Assembly: GCA_019925095.2 (NCBI GenBank)
Contig: CM034407.1
Coordinates: 8,320,710 to 8,384,709, forward strand
Direction: 5' to 3'
Source of the DNA: Dendrolimus kikuchii
Lineage: Eukaryota > Arthropoda > Insecta > Lepidoptera > Lasiocampidae
DNA: 64,000 nucleotides
Shown here: positions 47,255 through 60,299 of the stretch, piece by piece
Numbering within the stretch: position 1 is the stretch's first letter
How the letters are laid out: each line of letters starts with the position of its first letter
Notes under the pieces: model-generated
Told to the model about the DNA's origin: nothing
What the model saw: only the letters and a program-made list of their open reading frames with translations
The model's database searches: none
Translations under genes and position numbers: made by a program

Positions 47255-47519
47255 TGCTTAAACGATACGAAACTCGCAATTTAACTTGTTAAAGTTAAAA
47301 TCTAAGAGAATGCAACAATTTATACGATAATGACATAAGGAAACTAAAGCATAATCTTTGGAAATCGGATAGATTCACACATATCATGGGACCGTTAATA
47401 TATGTCAGTATAATGTACTATCTAAAAGAATAACAGACTCACCATCTGTAAATTCTCTTAAAACACGATTCAGGAAGTGGTTAGTCGAGCACATTTTGTA
47501 TCGTTTGAGTTAATGACTT

Positions 47520-47740
47520 ATGCTATGACATAATGTTTAAGGTATAAGCCGTTTCACGCAAATGTGGCGATGGGTGTGATGCGTTATTTGTGGTGCGATA
47601 ATATTTTTAATTGTTAATGATATTATATTGACAGATAACGTATGTATATAAATTAATGTGACTATTCGTTAACGGCGTTATTTTTAAGGCTATAAACAAG
47701 ATGCACTTAGCCATAGTCAATAGTTTTAAAACTATCGCAG
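47520..47740. mobile_element. Diverged MITE copy (GATAATGTTAGTG family)
   Basis: Shares the GTGATGCGTTATTTGTGG and GTTAACGGCGTTATTTTTAA blocks; the ends are degraded. Confidence 0.6.
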
Positions 47741-47954
47741 GTGCGGCCGCAGCATTAAAATTGCCATGTAATGTCAATTCGAAATTCAAAATCGTCGTTG
47801 TTAGGAATAAAATATTTCTGGTTTCGGAACTGTCAACTATTATATAATAATAACTAAAATACCTAAATGTTGCCCTTCCAATAATATTTCATCTAGGTGT
47901 TCCAGAACTGTTTTAAAACTGAATAAATTATATTCAAGTGTCAAAACACCGCAG

Positions 47955-48092
47955 TCGTTGTCTCCGAGCGAGGGGGCGAACGGGGGCCGAGGCGCGGGTG
48001 CGGGGGTGGACCGTAACGCGCGCGTTCATGCAGAAACTGACGATAACGGGGCCGGCCTACCACGTAACCCTGCCGAGTATGATAGCGATATC
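47955..48092 (+). other. CpG-rich open segment, possible exon or promoter
   Basis: 138 nt of strikingly GC- and CpG-rich sequence in an AT-rich neighbourhood, bounded by CCGCAG on the left and GTAAGC on the right. It is open in two + frames and one - frame, so openness alone proves little. The phase-0 + reading gives an Asn/Gly/Ala/Asp-rich peptide. It does not join in frame with the exon-like segment at 48554 unless an internal weak donor is used (after 48012 or 48063). It could be a CpG-rich promoter or 5' exon of either strand. Confidence 0.25.
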
Positions 48093-48377
48093 GTAAGCTT
48101 AAAAATGTATGGCCAATAATGGAGTGTCGGTTTTGACAAGGTGTACTTTAGTTTGGCAGTGTTATATTATACCTGGCGAGATAAGGCGCGAATAAATTTG
48201 AATTACCTATTACGCGAATGGTTGGAGGGTAATGGATTTGAACTACCAGCTCTTTTGGATGGTTGTAATCTATTATCATTTTACGATTTATTAATGTAAG
48301 TTTAAATTATAGACCATTTAATACTGTAGAGCATTGTATGAAAGGAAATCAACAATATAACCATAAGTCTCACGCGA

Positions 48378-48452
48378 CCAGAAGGCTGGCGTCTATTTTG
48401 CTCAAAGATTTAAGCGCTGCCATGCCACGTGGCAACACCGCCAGCCTTTTGG
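48378..48452. repeat. Inverted repeat enclosing a 12-bp palindrome with an E-box
   Basis: CCAGAAGGCTGGCG (48378-48391) pairs with CGCCAGCCTTTTGG (48439-48452), one mismatch. Between them TGCCACGTGGCA (48423-48434) is a perfect palindrome containing CACGTG. It may be a small MITE or a foldable RNA. Confidence 0.75.
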
Positions 48453-48553
48453 GAATTTTTCCCATTTTTATTTAGTTTTAGTTTTGAATATAGTCTGTAA
48501 TTTATTTTTAATTTTATATTGTATTTTTATTTATAACATCTTATTTTTGACAG

Positions 48554-48661
48554 AAATGATCAACGATGAAAGAAAAATATTAGAAATGATATACTCTCAT
48601 TATAAACATAGATATCAGCCGAGCACAGAATATTTACCTCCCTTTTCTAAAGACGAACTAG
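48554..48661 (+). other. Exon-like segment of unknown gene
   Basis: 108 nt between a strong acceptor (CTTATTTTTGACAG) and a strong donor (GTGAGC). Only one frame is open. It encodes 35 full codons, starting MINDERKILEMIY and ending EYLPPFSKDEL, which looks coding-like in composition. I do not recognise the family and found no neighbour exon that joins convincingly. Confidence 0.35.
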
Positions 48662-48687
48662 GTGAGCGTGGGTAGCGGTAATTTTTT

Positions 48688-48900
48688 TTATTGCGAATCT
48701 GACAAGAAAGCAAACGGCCCAGCTCATGAAAAGTGATCACCGTCGCCTATTGATGTCTGCAACACTATTGGCGAAGCCAACGCGTTGCTAGCCTTTAGGA
48801 TGGGATAAAGAGGTTGGGATATGGGATAGGAAAGGCCGGACAAGGGGAGGGGAAAGTGGGGCATCGGAACTCCCACACCGATATTCTGTGAAAGCGTGGT
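48688..48900 (-). mobile_element. Old lepidopteran SINE-like repeat, inverse of 19560-19802
   Basis: TTTTTTTTATTGCGAATCTG, GGCCCAGCTCATGAAAAGTG and GGATGGGATAAAGAGGTTGG in that order; it follows the exon-like segment 48554-48661 almost directly. Confidence 0.5.
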
Positions 48901-50589
48901 ATTACAACGAGCGAGTCTGCCCTAAGAACCGTAACCACTATAATTCTTCCACCATGTTTCTACCACGTTTATTGAAGTGGAAGAGGTTCTAGTCGGCAAA
49001 CTTTTTGCGGCTTATAACTCTAATCCTTTTTATCTCGCGTTGCGACGCATAATTAAAAAAAAAAAAAATCGTTAAACCAATTCTATAAAAATTTATAAGA
49101 AACTATTAACATTAAATTTTTACCGATATTCATTTGATCAATAACCGAGTTCGATTTGCAGTTAAATAATTAAATTAAATTTAAATAATTTAAAAACAGG
49201 AAATCATTATGCAATTGCATTAATACGGTTGCCTGCTTTCTAGTCTACGGCGTAGCTCGTAGCAGCTACGCGTAGTTACAGTGAGCGCTGTGTTATTCCA
49301 TCCAACATTAGAGAGAATAGAAATAAGGCTGTGCAATATGTGATTTTGTATGAAAAATCGTCTATTGTTTAACTGTAGTTTCATTGAACGACAATTTTTT
49401 TTGTTGTAATAAATATCGTAACAAATCACATATAAACATAATAGTATTTTAACGATTTATTTATGATGACTATTATAATGCAATTAATTAATTATGTAAT
49501 ATATTTATGAGAAATTATTTACATGAAAAATGAAACTTAAATCTGAATATAAATTATCGTGATATACCTATTACACAGAAAATATCTATCTAAACTGTAT
49601 ACAAACAATTATTTCATTATTAATTATTCCGTTTGTGCTACTAACAACTATTACAAAAATATAATAAGATATTAGAAATATGATTTCGATAGTGAATTTA
49701 GAAAGTCCCGTAGTAGGGGTAACGATAGCTGGCGGCTGGAGTGTTTTTACAGCGCATCGTGGACCAACAGAAGGATTGTAAAATATTGGTATTTTTCTAT
49801 GAAAACATTACATATTTAAAAAAATATAGAGGATAATATTAGGTAAGATTTGGAGCGAGTACAGCCCTATGGATTAATAGTACGAACGTGTCAAATGTAC
49901 GTCATAGTATAAAGGCTGACCTGTGACCAATTCTGCTCATACACACTACCACCATAGGTAATAAATATTGAGTACTTTGACCCCTGAGTCCTAGTGGTTT
50001 TGGCAGGAAGCAGATAACGAAGCTGTATATTATATATCTATCTTTTGAAATATGCTTTGGAAAAATAATCATGGCGGTAGATTTGTTTAAACATAATTTT
50101 AACCAGGATTAGTTTGATCATGATATGATGAGTACTTTTTGAGGTTTGAAAACTAAACAGTTGACTCTCCTCAGATCTCAACAAGAAATTTCAATTTTAT
50201 TTATTAGACGGTTTTTATAGTGGATCCCTCGATGCGCGAGTCTGACTCTCACAGGGCCACTTATTTTGCTTATACAAAGGATGTGTCACATTTATTGACA
50301 TATAATTTAAAACATATATATAATAAAAAACATATATACAATGAACAAAAATTATTCTTTCTAAACCTAATGGAATAATATATGTTCCAACTACTGTATT
50401 CTAAATACTATAATTCTTTCAGACTATAACTAGAATGCTGAGCCTAGATCATCCTCTCCTATGGGTAAGGAGCGTAATGCTCCTGCTACACCTAGGTTAA
50501 TGTTAGTGTTTAGTCACTGATTCCAAATGCAATTCTACAAAACTATTTCAATAAATAACTCCTTAAACGCTTAGTTTGTGCGCTTAGTA

Positions 50590-50673
50590 CGCATCTTAAA
50601 TAATGCATTAAACCCATGACTACATCGGCCTGATATAATCACTAACACTAACATTATCCCAGGTGAAGCAGGG
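50590..50673. mobile_element. Terminal fragment of the GATAATGTTAGTG MITE family
   Basis: ATGCATTAAACCCATGACTAC followed by AACATTATCCCAGGTGAAGC matches one end of the family. Confidence 0.55.
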
Positions 50674-51484
50674 GCGGGCCTAAGGCTAACTAGGTTACTT
50701 CGCTGGATAGAAATACTCTTTCGATAATTTCAAATTAAATATTTAATCTATATACTATAATAAATCTGTAAATTCTTCGAGTTTACAAAGTATTTAAAAA
50801 TGTGAAAAAATAAGGAGGGATAATTCGGGCCAGAACATTTCAAAAATGCAATTTTTACCATTTTTGTCTGTTTGTCTGTCTTTCTGTCTGTCTGTTAGAG
50901 CATCACGTGGAAACTACTGAACGGATTTAAATGAAACTCGATGTAGAGCTAGCTCATATGCCGTGGCGTAACTTAGGACACTTTTTATCCCGAAAAATGA
51001 CGTGGTTTCCATAGGATAGACGAAAATATCGAAAAAGATGGCGCTGCGATCTCATCTTTTTTTAAACTACTGAACATAGATTATGAATGAATCTCAACAT
51101 ACTGCTTGTAACCGTACATATTGAGTTAACACTTAGGATACATTTTATCCCATTAAATGATGTCGTCACCATAAAATAGACAGATTAGCTGAATAGATGG
51201 ACCTGCAATCGCGTTTTTCAATGCACTAACAAATACGATGTCATAGGAAACAAGTCATTGTATTACCTCAAATCAGGTTGGCATCGACTCATCTCTGTTT
51301 TGCTGGGCAGCTGCCAGCTGTTTAGACTCTATGGTCTTAGTTTCTTTGTTCTTGTAGTGAATTGAACAAGAAACAGTAAAGTTTTAGGTCTAATATATAT
51401 ATAAAAAAACTAATTTAGTTTAAATGTAAGTAACACAACATTTTTGCGCCTCGTAGCCGCGGGGAAAACTCTAGTATTAAATAT

Positions 51485-51806
51485 TTTTTTTATTTTTTTT
51501 TTATTGCCGGAGTTCTGCAGACAGGCAGACGGCCCACTAGATGGAAAGCGGTTACCATCGCCTATGGACATTTGCAACAACAAAGGTGCTACAAATGCGC
51601 TGCTGCTCTCTTAAAGGAGACTGGAACCTGGTCACTAATGCCGGAACACAACACAAGGTTGTTATGGCGGCATACTCTAGACCAGGGGTGGTCGCCATCC
51701 AGTCGAGCAAATACTCTACCACCTGGCTGTGGGTTGTTTAGTCGCCTCTTACGACAGGCCGCCGGGCCGCAGGAAATTGTATTCTTTCTCCGTTCCTGCA
51801 CGGATA
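51485..51806 (-). mobile_element. SINE-like ~290-bp repeat copy
   Basis: Full-length and nearly identical to the 1.8-kb copy, suggesting recent activity of that subfamily. Confidence 0.8.
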
Positions 51807-53639
51807 AAATAAATAAAACTATTCAATGCCTTTTATCGGTTCATTTTCACCAATATATCAACTGTATATTTTACTTGTCACCACAACGAATATGACATCT
51901 CAAAATACAATTCCAAAATTATACGAAAGTCAGACGTCGTTCGTAATAAACAAACAGTTCTTTAACTCAGTGCTATAAGGTCGGAAATCGAATGTTAAAT
52001 TTGAGTTAGCTGTAAATATATGTTTGTGGTATCAGAAGCCCATCTGTCAGGCGCGGGAGTACATTAATGTTTCATGAGCAAGCGTACAGATCTGTATCAG
52101 ATAATAGACGTGTCCATATCTCTATTTACTGTCAGTCACTGTCTGTTGGGATACTGCGAGTGCTTTTGCGGCAGCGAAAATATCACTGGAATTAACAAAC
52201 TCATGAATTGTTAGTATTTTTAGTCTAAATACAGTAGGTAATTTTTATTACGATAATACAGGTGATTTATATATATGCGATTTATTTAAATGTACGAAAA
52301 CATACACATTGACATGTTCACTACGAAACGGGGTCTAAGGCGGCCTGAACGTGTTTCACTTGCGGTACGGCTGAGAAAAACATAGACTTCTCTGTGGTGC
52401 GGAGGGCGTAACTTCAATTTGGTTCAGCGTAAAGAAAAAGATGAATACGTATATGAGATGTATATCTAAGATGGGCTGTAAAACCAGAGTTCCCTGGTAG
52501 ATACACCTACCTTAATACGGGATTCCCTTGGACTAGTACCGCACTACACAAAATAAAAATCCATTAATCATTTTATATGTGACACTAAAAAAAGGATATT
52601 ATTTTTTAAAACGTTACGGGGCTCAATAGGCCTCGTACTGCCACAATGGTAGTTTTAGTATAAGGTCTAAAACGCCCCGTACTGCAGGAATTGAAGGTAG
52701 GTATCTACAAATAAATAACTGCCGTTATGAACTTGTTTTCAGTGGGGGCATTACAAAATCTACAAACAAATTTTCGTGAAACATTTTGAAGGTACTCACA
52801 AGTACCTACCTAAATGTTCCATAAAAAGTGAAAAAAATATTAGTTACCATTTTCCCGCCTCCCCAAACCAAGATGGCGTCGTGATCATAAACAAAACGCG
52901 CTCGGTGCGGTGTTGCCTTATCGCAAAAATGTCGTCACTATGACATGTATTTCATTCGCCGCTATTCCCCTGTGCGTTCCCTTCGCTGGGAGTTGTTTTG
53001 TTTCATATTACCACTAATATCCCGATAATACTGTAGGTATTTTTGGAAATATGTCTCGTGTTACGTTACGTTCTGCTTCTCTGAGATTAATTATCGTGGT
53101 TTTACTGAAATATCTCGGGTTATATAGTTATTAACCTAATAGTGTTTTTCTTTATATCGATAATTAGATTCTATAGAGTAGCTTAAATCTGTGTACTTAA
53201 CTTATAAAGCAGTTTAAGTTTTTATATTTAAGTTATCAGTTTAAAATATTTTTTAAGGTAGGTTACCTGGAAGAGATTGCTTTAGGCGATAAGCCCGCCT
53301 ATTGTTTTTAGCATGACAATATTGTTATCGTGCATGTTGTTATTTCTTTAGTGAGAAATAAAGTGTTATATATCTATCTAGATTCCGTTATGAAAATAAT
53401 AAACTAGCATTTATAATTTGATCTTAAACTTGAAGTTGGCTATGTCAGAATATTATCAACCTTTCCTCTTGCAATTACAAACAGATATCAGGTCTTTAAA
53501 GGTAATAACGATCTGCTATGATGGTGGCTCCGCGGGGTCCTTTTTTAAGTGATACACAATTTTTCATGGCTAAAAGTTTAATTGCCGTTATTATATCTAC
53601 TTCTTCCATAATTGAATAACAGTCAATACAAGCTTTTTA

Positions 53640-53880
53640 TTAACTTGCAATGGATGTACGTATGTATCTATGTAAGTTCGGGTGGAATCTTGCAAGTTAA
53701 ATTTGACCAACTTCCCGGTTTCCGATCGAGCTGAAATTTTGCACGCATATGTGTATCGCGTGACAATGCAATAATATGGTACCATGGAGTAGATCTGATG
53801 ATGGAGCCGGAAGGTGGCCATAGGAACTCCTGTACTAAACAAGATAGACCGGTCTTGTTTGGGCTCGTTTTACGATATCC
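53640..53880 (-). repeat. Non-LTR 3'-end-like repeat, inverted copy of 3150-3350
   Basis: The reverse complement carries CCTATGGCCACCTTCCGGCT, GGTACCATATTATTGCATTG and CTTGCAAGATTCCACCCG, almost identical to 3167-3310. The two copies are 50 kb apart and still very similar. Confidence 0.7.
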
Positions 53881-54286
53881 AGGATCTCAAAAGCTTGTAT
53901 TTAAAAACCTTTTTAAAAAAGCTTATTTTGTAGAGTGAAAATGCTGAACATACAATGTCATAACAAATCGATATCGAAATGAAACATATACAAAAAAAGT
54001 TACATAAAATTCATGTTTTAATCTCTAAAATTTTTATTGATAATCCATTGAGCTGTATTAGAGCCTGTTCGAAATTATTATTTTCAAACAGACACACGTT
54101 CAAAAATTCTAGACTATTATTTAAAATCGGGCATTGTAGGTATAAATATCAGTTTTCACTTAAATATTTATTCATTTTGAAATCACAGACACATATAACT
54201 TGTTTTTCTTACAAGATAAATTTTTGGATAAAATTTTAGTTAAATTGTATCTTAAAATGATAAATAAGATGTAGCTTAAGTTGCTA

Positions 54287-54607
54287 TTTTTTTTTTTTTT
54301 TTTACTGCAGGAGGTCAGCAGACAGGCAGACGGCCCACTTGATGGAAAGCGGTTACCATCGCCTATGGACATTTGCAACACCAAAGGTGCTACAAATGCG
54401 CTGCTGCTCTCTTAAGGGAAACTGGAACCTGGTCACTAATGCCGGAACACAACTCGAGGTTGTTATGGCGACATACTTTAGACCAGGGGTGGTAGCCATC
54501 CAGTCGGGCAAATGCCCTACCACCTGGCTGTGGGTTGTTAAGTCGCCTCTTACGACAGGCCGCCCGGCCGCAGGAAATTGTATTCTTTCTCCGTTCCTGC
54601 ACGGATA
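54287..54607 (-). mobile_element. SINE-like ~290-bp repeat copy
   Basis: Full-length with an 18-base T-run at its 3' (left) end. Confidence 0.8.
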
Positions 54608-56092
54608 ATAAGTACTAAGACATATAAACATCATTTAATGTGTATATCATTGCAAAAATCCTGTCCGTAATCGATGAAAGTGATATTCTAAGGAAAAACA
54701 GTCTATATCTACTTCAATTTCATTTACCAATATAGACAAGGATATTATCTTACAACATCATTAAGTATTATACATTGTTGTGATTTTAAATTTCAGATTA
54801 TTTAAAAGCAGGCAGGCAGCAGGCAGCGGACAATGAAACAATTTGTTTTTGCCAAATCAAGAGAATTTTATCTTATTACAAAACGTCATAGTCTCATTGA
54901 CGTCATAACTTCGTACACGAGAAAGCAGTCAAATATACCATTAATTCTTATCTTTCCAACTCCGATTAAAATTATTTCTATCATGATAAATATGTCTAAT
55001 AAATATAAAGAATTTCAATAGCGACCAAATCTCATAATATTACAGTTTTAAGCACCCAATAATTTTATAAAATGTCATAAAATTGAATTCGCGTAGATAA
55101 TGAGTATGCGTGTCGCGTCGAGCTGCTTTCATATCGGTTACACCTGCGTGCTCGGGCACGTCGCGACTTGGACCCTTTTCCCGTCGAAGAGACAAAATGG
55201 TCGGCGCGTGACTGCACTCGTGATTATTTGCTTAACACTTAAATATTCATACGTTTCTTATATAGCGCAGTCAATAAAATAACTGGTTTTTTACATTTGT
55301 TTTGTATTTTACTACAAACTAAAGTAATTAGTTGGTAATATTAATAAGCAATAGATATAACTGTAGTATGTATTTATAAATAACCAGAAGCACAAAAGTT
55401 TTTTGTCTATCGTGTCTCTAGATTAGATTTAAGAAGAATTAGGTTTATGAAAATGAATCTATTAAATGAGCATCTGTTGCGTAGTATGCTTTGCGTTTAC
55501 TACAGTGCTTAGTATTAGACGGATGTCATCGAAGTACTGCGTATTTGTATTTTCCAAAAAAGCTTTCTAGGCCAAAACTAAAATTATAAATAACAGATAG
55601 CACTTACCTATTACTGATTAAAATAAACAATTATAAGTATGCAAACAAGTTAATACTTAGAAGAAAATGCTTTCACCTTAAGCTTTCACCTCAAGATCGA
55701 TTCTCATGGAATCAATAGCTGTAATATATTTGTAAACTCCCTTCGTGATACGGAACTAAGCTTTAAACAATTAATGTCAGAAACTTTCGGATATGGTACT
55801 AAAGTTGCATTCATAAAAATTACGGCATCTATAGGTATGTATAAATAAGCTTGTGGAGGTTCCAGACACATACGGGTCGTTAATTGGAGATAAAGAAAAA
55901 TCCAGAGTACATGAAAATTAATACTCATTTATTCCCACAGGTAGAAGGTTAAAATGATATTAATTAGGTCATAATAGTTAACAATAGTTTTTGCCGGGAA
56001 GAGAAGCGAAGTCAACATAATGTGACAGCATTATTTTTTTCAGTGATGTGACGCGTGCTGTCAACATAGTGCAGCTACAAGCTCTTATTATT

Positions 56093-56210
56093 GTTATCTG
56101 TGCAGAAACGAAAAAATAATACTAATTCCTGCGACTTGTCTGTCTGTCGTAACAGGTGACAAAAGTACCCACAACCAGGTAGCGCATTTGCTCGTCTGGA
56201 TGGCTACCAC
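56093..56210 (+). mobile_element. 5' fragment of the ~290-bp SINE-like repeat, diverged
   Basis: TTATCTGTGCAGAAACGAAA through CTGGATGGCTACCACCCACG, then unrelated GC-rich sequence. Confidence 0.5.
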
Positions 56211-57417
56211 CCACGTCCGTCTGTACCCGGGGGTGCAAGGGGTTCGTGGCACCCCGACACAGGACCCTAGGGAGGATAACTCAGTACAAGCCAATCGCCT
56301 TATATCTACATAAAATATTATGCAACATGGACATATGTATGAACGGACGGACGTAGGTATTCATAAGGTTTCTTCAGTCTTTGCCAATATGGCTGAAGAA
56401 GCCTAAAATGGAATATAAAATTTTAATTTTATTCTTGACAAGCGGGCGCTGGTTGATTTTCACAATACGGTTAAGACAACCCTGCCACCAAACCTAAGGG
56501 CCTACTCTCAGATCACTTTCGGGCGTCGTTTTCCTCAAATTCGGACGAAAATGCTCTTTATCGCACTCTAAAAAGGGAATATCAACCAAAAATTAAACGA
56601 TTATCGATGTCGTAGCACTCTGATGCACATTTTTTATATCCGTGTCGTACATGATAATGTCAAAGTTCGTAACAATTCAACGATAGGTCTGGACTTGTCA
56701 TTTTGCTTAGGGGTTCCGGAAAAAATGCGATAATTCGCCATTTCTAGTAATCGCAACTCTATATGGAATTTCTAAATTATAAAATAATACATGAAACACG
56801 ACCTGGGATAAGTAATTTCTAAATAAAAGTGATATTAATCTAATATCATTTCTATATATAAACTTCTAATACATAGCATCACTAAAGAATAGTGATTACT
56901 TCCTTAAAGCCTTAAAGTTTTTAAAAAGTTATTCCAGGAGGTGAAATTTCTTTTGAGGAAAAAGAACGCAAAGTAATAGGAGAATCGCAAAAGAATTTTA
57001 TATAATGTTTGTAAAAAATTATCATCCATGTGGTATTTATTTTCAACCGTTTATTGAATCTTACGCGCCACACAATTTACTTGGGATTTGTATACAGTGC
57101 TTATGAAAAACAGGAATACATGTTCATCCAGTGCATGTTTTCTTCTTAATACTTTTTACTAGTATTGTGTTTATATGCCAAATTAGTTGCTGTAGTTAAC
57201 TTATGACATTTTGTCTTATCTTCAGAAGTTGACTGTGGTATAAAATAAGTCTGTAATTGAAAAAAGTGTATCCAATTTTCCTAACATATAATTAAAAGAG
57301 AGAGAAAGACGATTGCTTTGTTTAAAAAAAAACTGAATTTATACACAAATTGATACTTACAATCGTTTCGCAGATTTCAAAAAGTTACGAGTCACAGTAA
57401 AGATGTCATAAGCACTA

Positions 57418-57672
57418 TCAGGGCGTTCCAATACTAGCTCACAACGCCCAAAATGCTCAGTTAGCCTTTCCACAAGGCAACCGCCGTCGTTGTGGTCGTG
57501 GCGAAAACGTCACTAATAACGTCAGCATTTTCGATCACACAACGACCCATGTCAAGAGGAGCGTCGAATAGCTGCTCCACTGTGGCTTACAATTGTAACG
57601 CTGGCAAGCAAGTTGAACGGGTAAACCCGCGGTCGTGAACGTGGTTGTTGTGAGGCCCTAATGGAACGTAGC
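57418..57672. mobile_element. MITE related to 4202-4498, inverted
   Basis: Contains GGGCGTTCCAATACTAGCTCACAACGCC, CACTAATAACGTCA and GGCCCTAATGGAACG in the reverse order of the 4.2-kb copy. Outer ends are eroded. The first motif is quoted in part only. Confidence 0.65.
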
Positions 57673-58153
57673 CTTGAGTTATAAACTAAGAAGTACATGG
57701 GGAGTAGCTTTAATTTGCAAGCATTATCCATAAATGGATGTTAATATATGTAATACATATTTTTATTACTAAATTTACACTGTATTACTATAACCATAAT
57801 TATTATGGCTGGTTTGTTTAACTTATTTCATGTATTTTTTGCAGAAGATCACAACAGTAATAACTTGAATATGAGCAATAACCACTACTAACACTAACTA
57901 GACAACCGCAATAATTACTTACTATTTATAAAATTTAACAAATAGATATCAGATATTTGTTATCGTAATGTAAACCATAGATAATACTATATTTAAAAAG
58001 GATAATAGATACGATATGATGTAAATAATAAACATGAAAATTAAAATGGTAAATACCTATATCAAATGTCAAAAACTTATTGAAATATTGATGTTTTGTT
58101 AAAAATTGTTGATAGTTTTAACATACTAACATTTTGTTATCTGGTAGGTTTTT

Positions 58154-58474
58154 ATGCGTGCAGGAACGGAGAAAGAATACAATTTCCTGCGGCCGGGCGG
58201 CCTGTCTTAAGAGGCGACTTAACAACCCATGCACAGCCAGGTGGTAGGGCATTTGCCCGACTGGATGGCTACCACCCCTGGTCTAAAGTATGTCGCCATA
58301 ACAACCTTGAGTTGTGTTCCGGCATTAGTGACCAGGTTCCAGTTTCCCTTAAGAGAGCAGCGCATTTGTAGCAACTTTGGTCTTGCAAATGTCCATAGGC
58401 GATGGTAACCGCTTTCCTACGAGTGGGCCGTGGGCCGTCTGCCTGTCTGCTGATCTCTTGCAATAAAAAAAAAA
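58154..58474 (+). mobile_element. SINE-like ~290-bp repeat copy, forward orientation
   Basis: Begins GCGTGCAGGAACGGAGAAAG and ends CTCTTGCAATAAAAAAAAAA, which shows the orientation and A-tail of the family directly. Confidence 0.8.
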
Positions 58475-59331
58475 GTTTAAAGGATTTCACCTGATATTCT
58501 CATCTAATCTAATCATAAAAAAAACTTCCTTAGATTAGATTAGTTAGATTTAGTGGATAGTTTGATGGTCGGAGGCCACGGTGGGAATACGGCCGTGGTC
58601 GTCAAAAAAACATTCCCCTGCGTCAACAAAAAAAGGTAAGTACTCTTTGTTTGCGTCTGTATGGTTAATAGTAATATAACCACTGGAAACTATCCCACCT
58701 ATAGGTATTTGTAGACAGTTAGGCACTAATTCTATTATTTAATACAAGGTTCTCGAAACGCACTGCGACGCGATCGGCTGCCTATTTCAACATTGGTTTC
58801 CTTTAGCCGGCTTCACTCTGAGAGCGGGGCTCGGTCTACTTATATTGTTAATTTGGGTTCAGGAATAAAAAAAATGTATTATTATATCACTATAAAAATA
58901 ACCATGTATATGATGTGTATATATGCGACATATGATAATTATGATGTGTCGTTGTTGCGTGGGTGGGGCAGTGGGGCGGCACAAACGCGCGCGCGGGGCC
59001 CCGCCTCCGTAGACTGTTTTTTTACCCTATTATTTATTCGTTTCTTTGTATTGTATTGTGTTTGCCCGATATCTTATTAAACGCTCCTTTAATAAAATAT
59101 GCCCGTGACATTTCTTTTGGTTTGAGTTTGTGGGTTGTCTTTGTTTGTATTGGTTTGCTACTTATGTATAAAGTAGTCGTAGCATCACATTAAAACTAAT
59201 CAAATCAAAATTGAGCTCAGTAACTGTTAAAATGTAGATTTTATTATTGAATTGTATCTGTTGTTTAATAAAATATGGGCATTCGTGGTAGGTTGGTACT
59301 CGTGATATATTTTTCAATTACGTGGGAAAAA

Positions 59332-59549
59332 ATGTCAAGCCTTGTCGCTTCCACCAAGTCCCAGTGGAAAGGGAAGACCCAAGAAATGCTGGCTTGGCGT
59401 TGTGAAGGATGACTTGCGTAGGTCCCAAAACGGGAAATGTTAAACACCGTGCGAAGGGAAGAAGAAAAAATAGGAAAACGGACCCTCGACGTCGGAACGA
59501 ATGCTCCGAACGCAACCGGGATTTAACGTTCGGATGATGATGATGATGA
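59332..59549 (+). mobile_element. Non-LTR fragment with GAT-repeat tail
   Basis: Translation shows GRPKKCWLGVVKDDLR then a degraded tail, ending in (GAT)n at about 59533-59549. This is a typical dead 3' end of a retrotransposon. Confidence 0.55.
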
Positions 59550-59706
59550 CGAATCGTGATATACTTTTTTTGGTTTGGGTTTTATGGAGTGCCTAACTTT
59601 TTATTATTTATTTGCTATTTATGTAAAATTACAGAAGTTGAAAATTTCAGATTAAAAAGCAAAAATCCCGTTTAGTAACTTCAACACAGTTTTAATTAAC
59701 TGTTTA

Positions 59707-59800
59707 AGTCGTGGTACGAGTAACTTAGGGGTTAACGTTCGCGAGTTGCAGATGACGTGGGTTCGAATCCTGGCAGGAAAAGGATGGACCACTTATGCAG
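59707..59800 (+). mobile_element. tRNA-like SINE head
   Basis: A B-box-like GGTTCGAATCC at about 59760-59770 follows TAACTTAGGGGTTAACG, which resembles a tRNA left arm. The 3' CCA-side stem does not pair, so this is a SINE rather than a functional tRNA. Confidence 0.5.
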
Positions 59801-60299
59801 TTTTATGAACACACATACACCTAGTACACATTGTAACAATTACCACGTGCTGACAGTGAAGGACAACACTGTGATTACATCTGTACTGTATGTACTATGC
59901 GATTCAAATGAGAATAGGATCGACTTTGCGCCATATTGTGACGTCATAGCTGTCAATTATGACTTTAAATAATTAAATATTATATTAAGACAATTTACTA
60001 CTAATTTAACCTTTTTATTTAAATTTGATGTAAGACTATGATTATTGATATGCAAATAAGTTTCTTGAAAACAATATTTTTCTTGATAGATAGAGGTTAT
60101 TGACATTCCTATTCTTATTTGGATCGCATTATACATTGAGATAGCCTGTGTTAAGCCGGACAAGCCGCTTTGAACAAGCGTAGCGTAGCGTAATGAGTAG
60201 GTATATCCACTGTCCGTTCTCGTAAAAATTGGGAGACCTGGCCCACAAGTGGGACGATTATGGATTGTTGTTATTTATTGATTTACTTTTGTCGTTTTT

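Noticed and set aside
48141..48300. Apparent coding frame beginning NLNYLLREWLEG
   Set aside because: On careful recount the frame hits a stop after an extra A near 48240; the first reading dropped a base.
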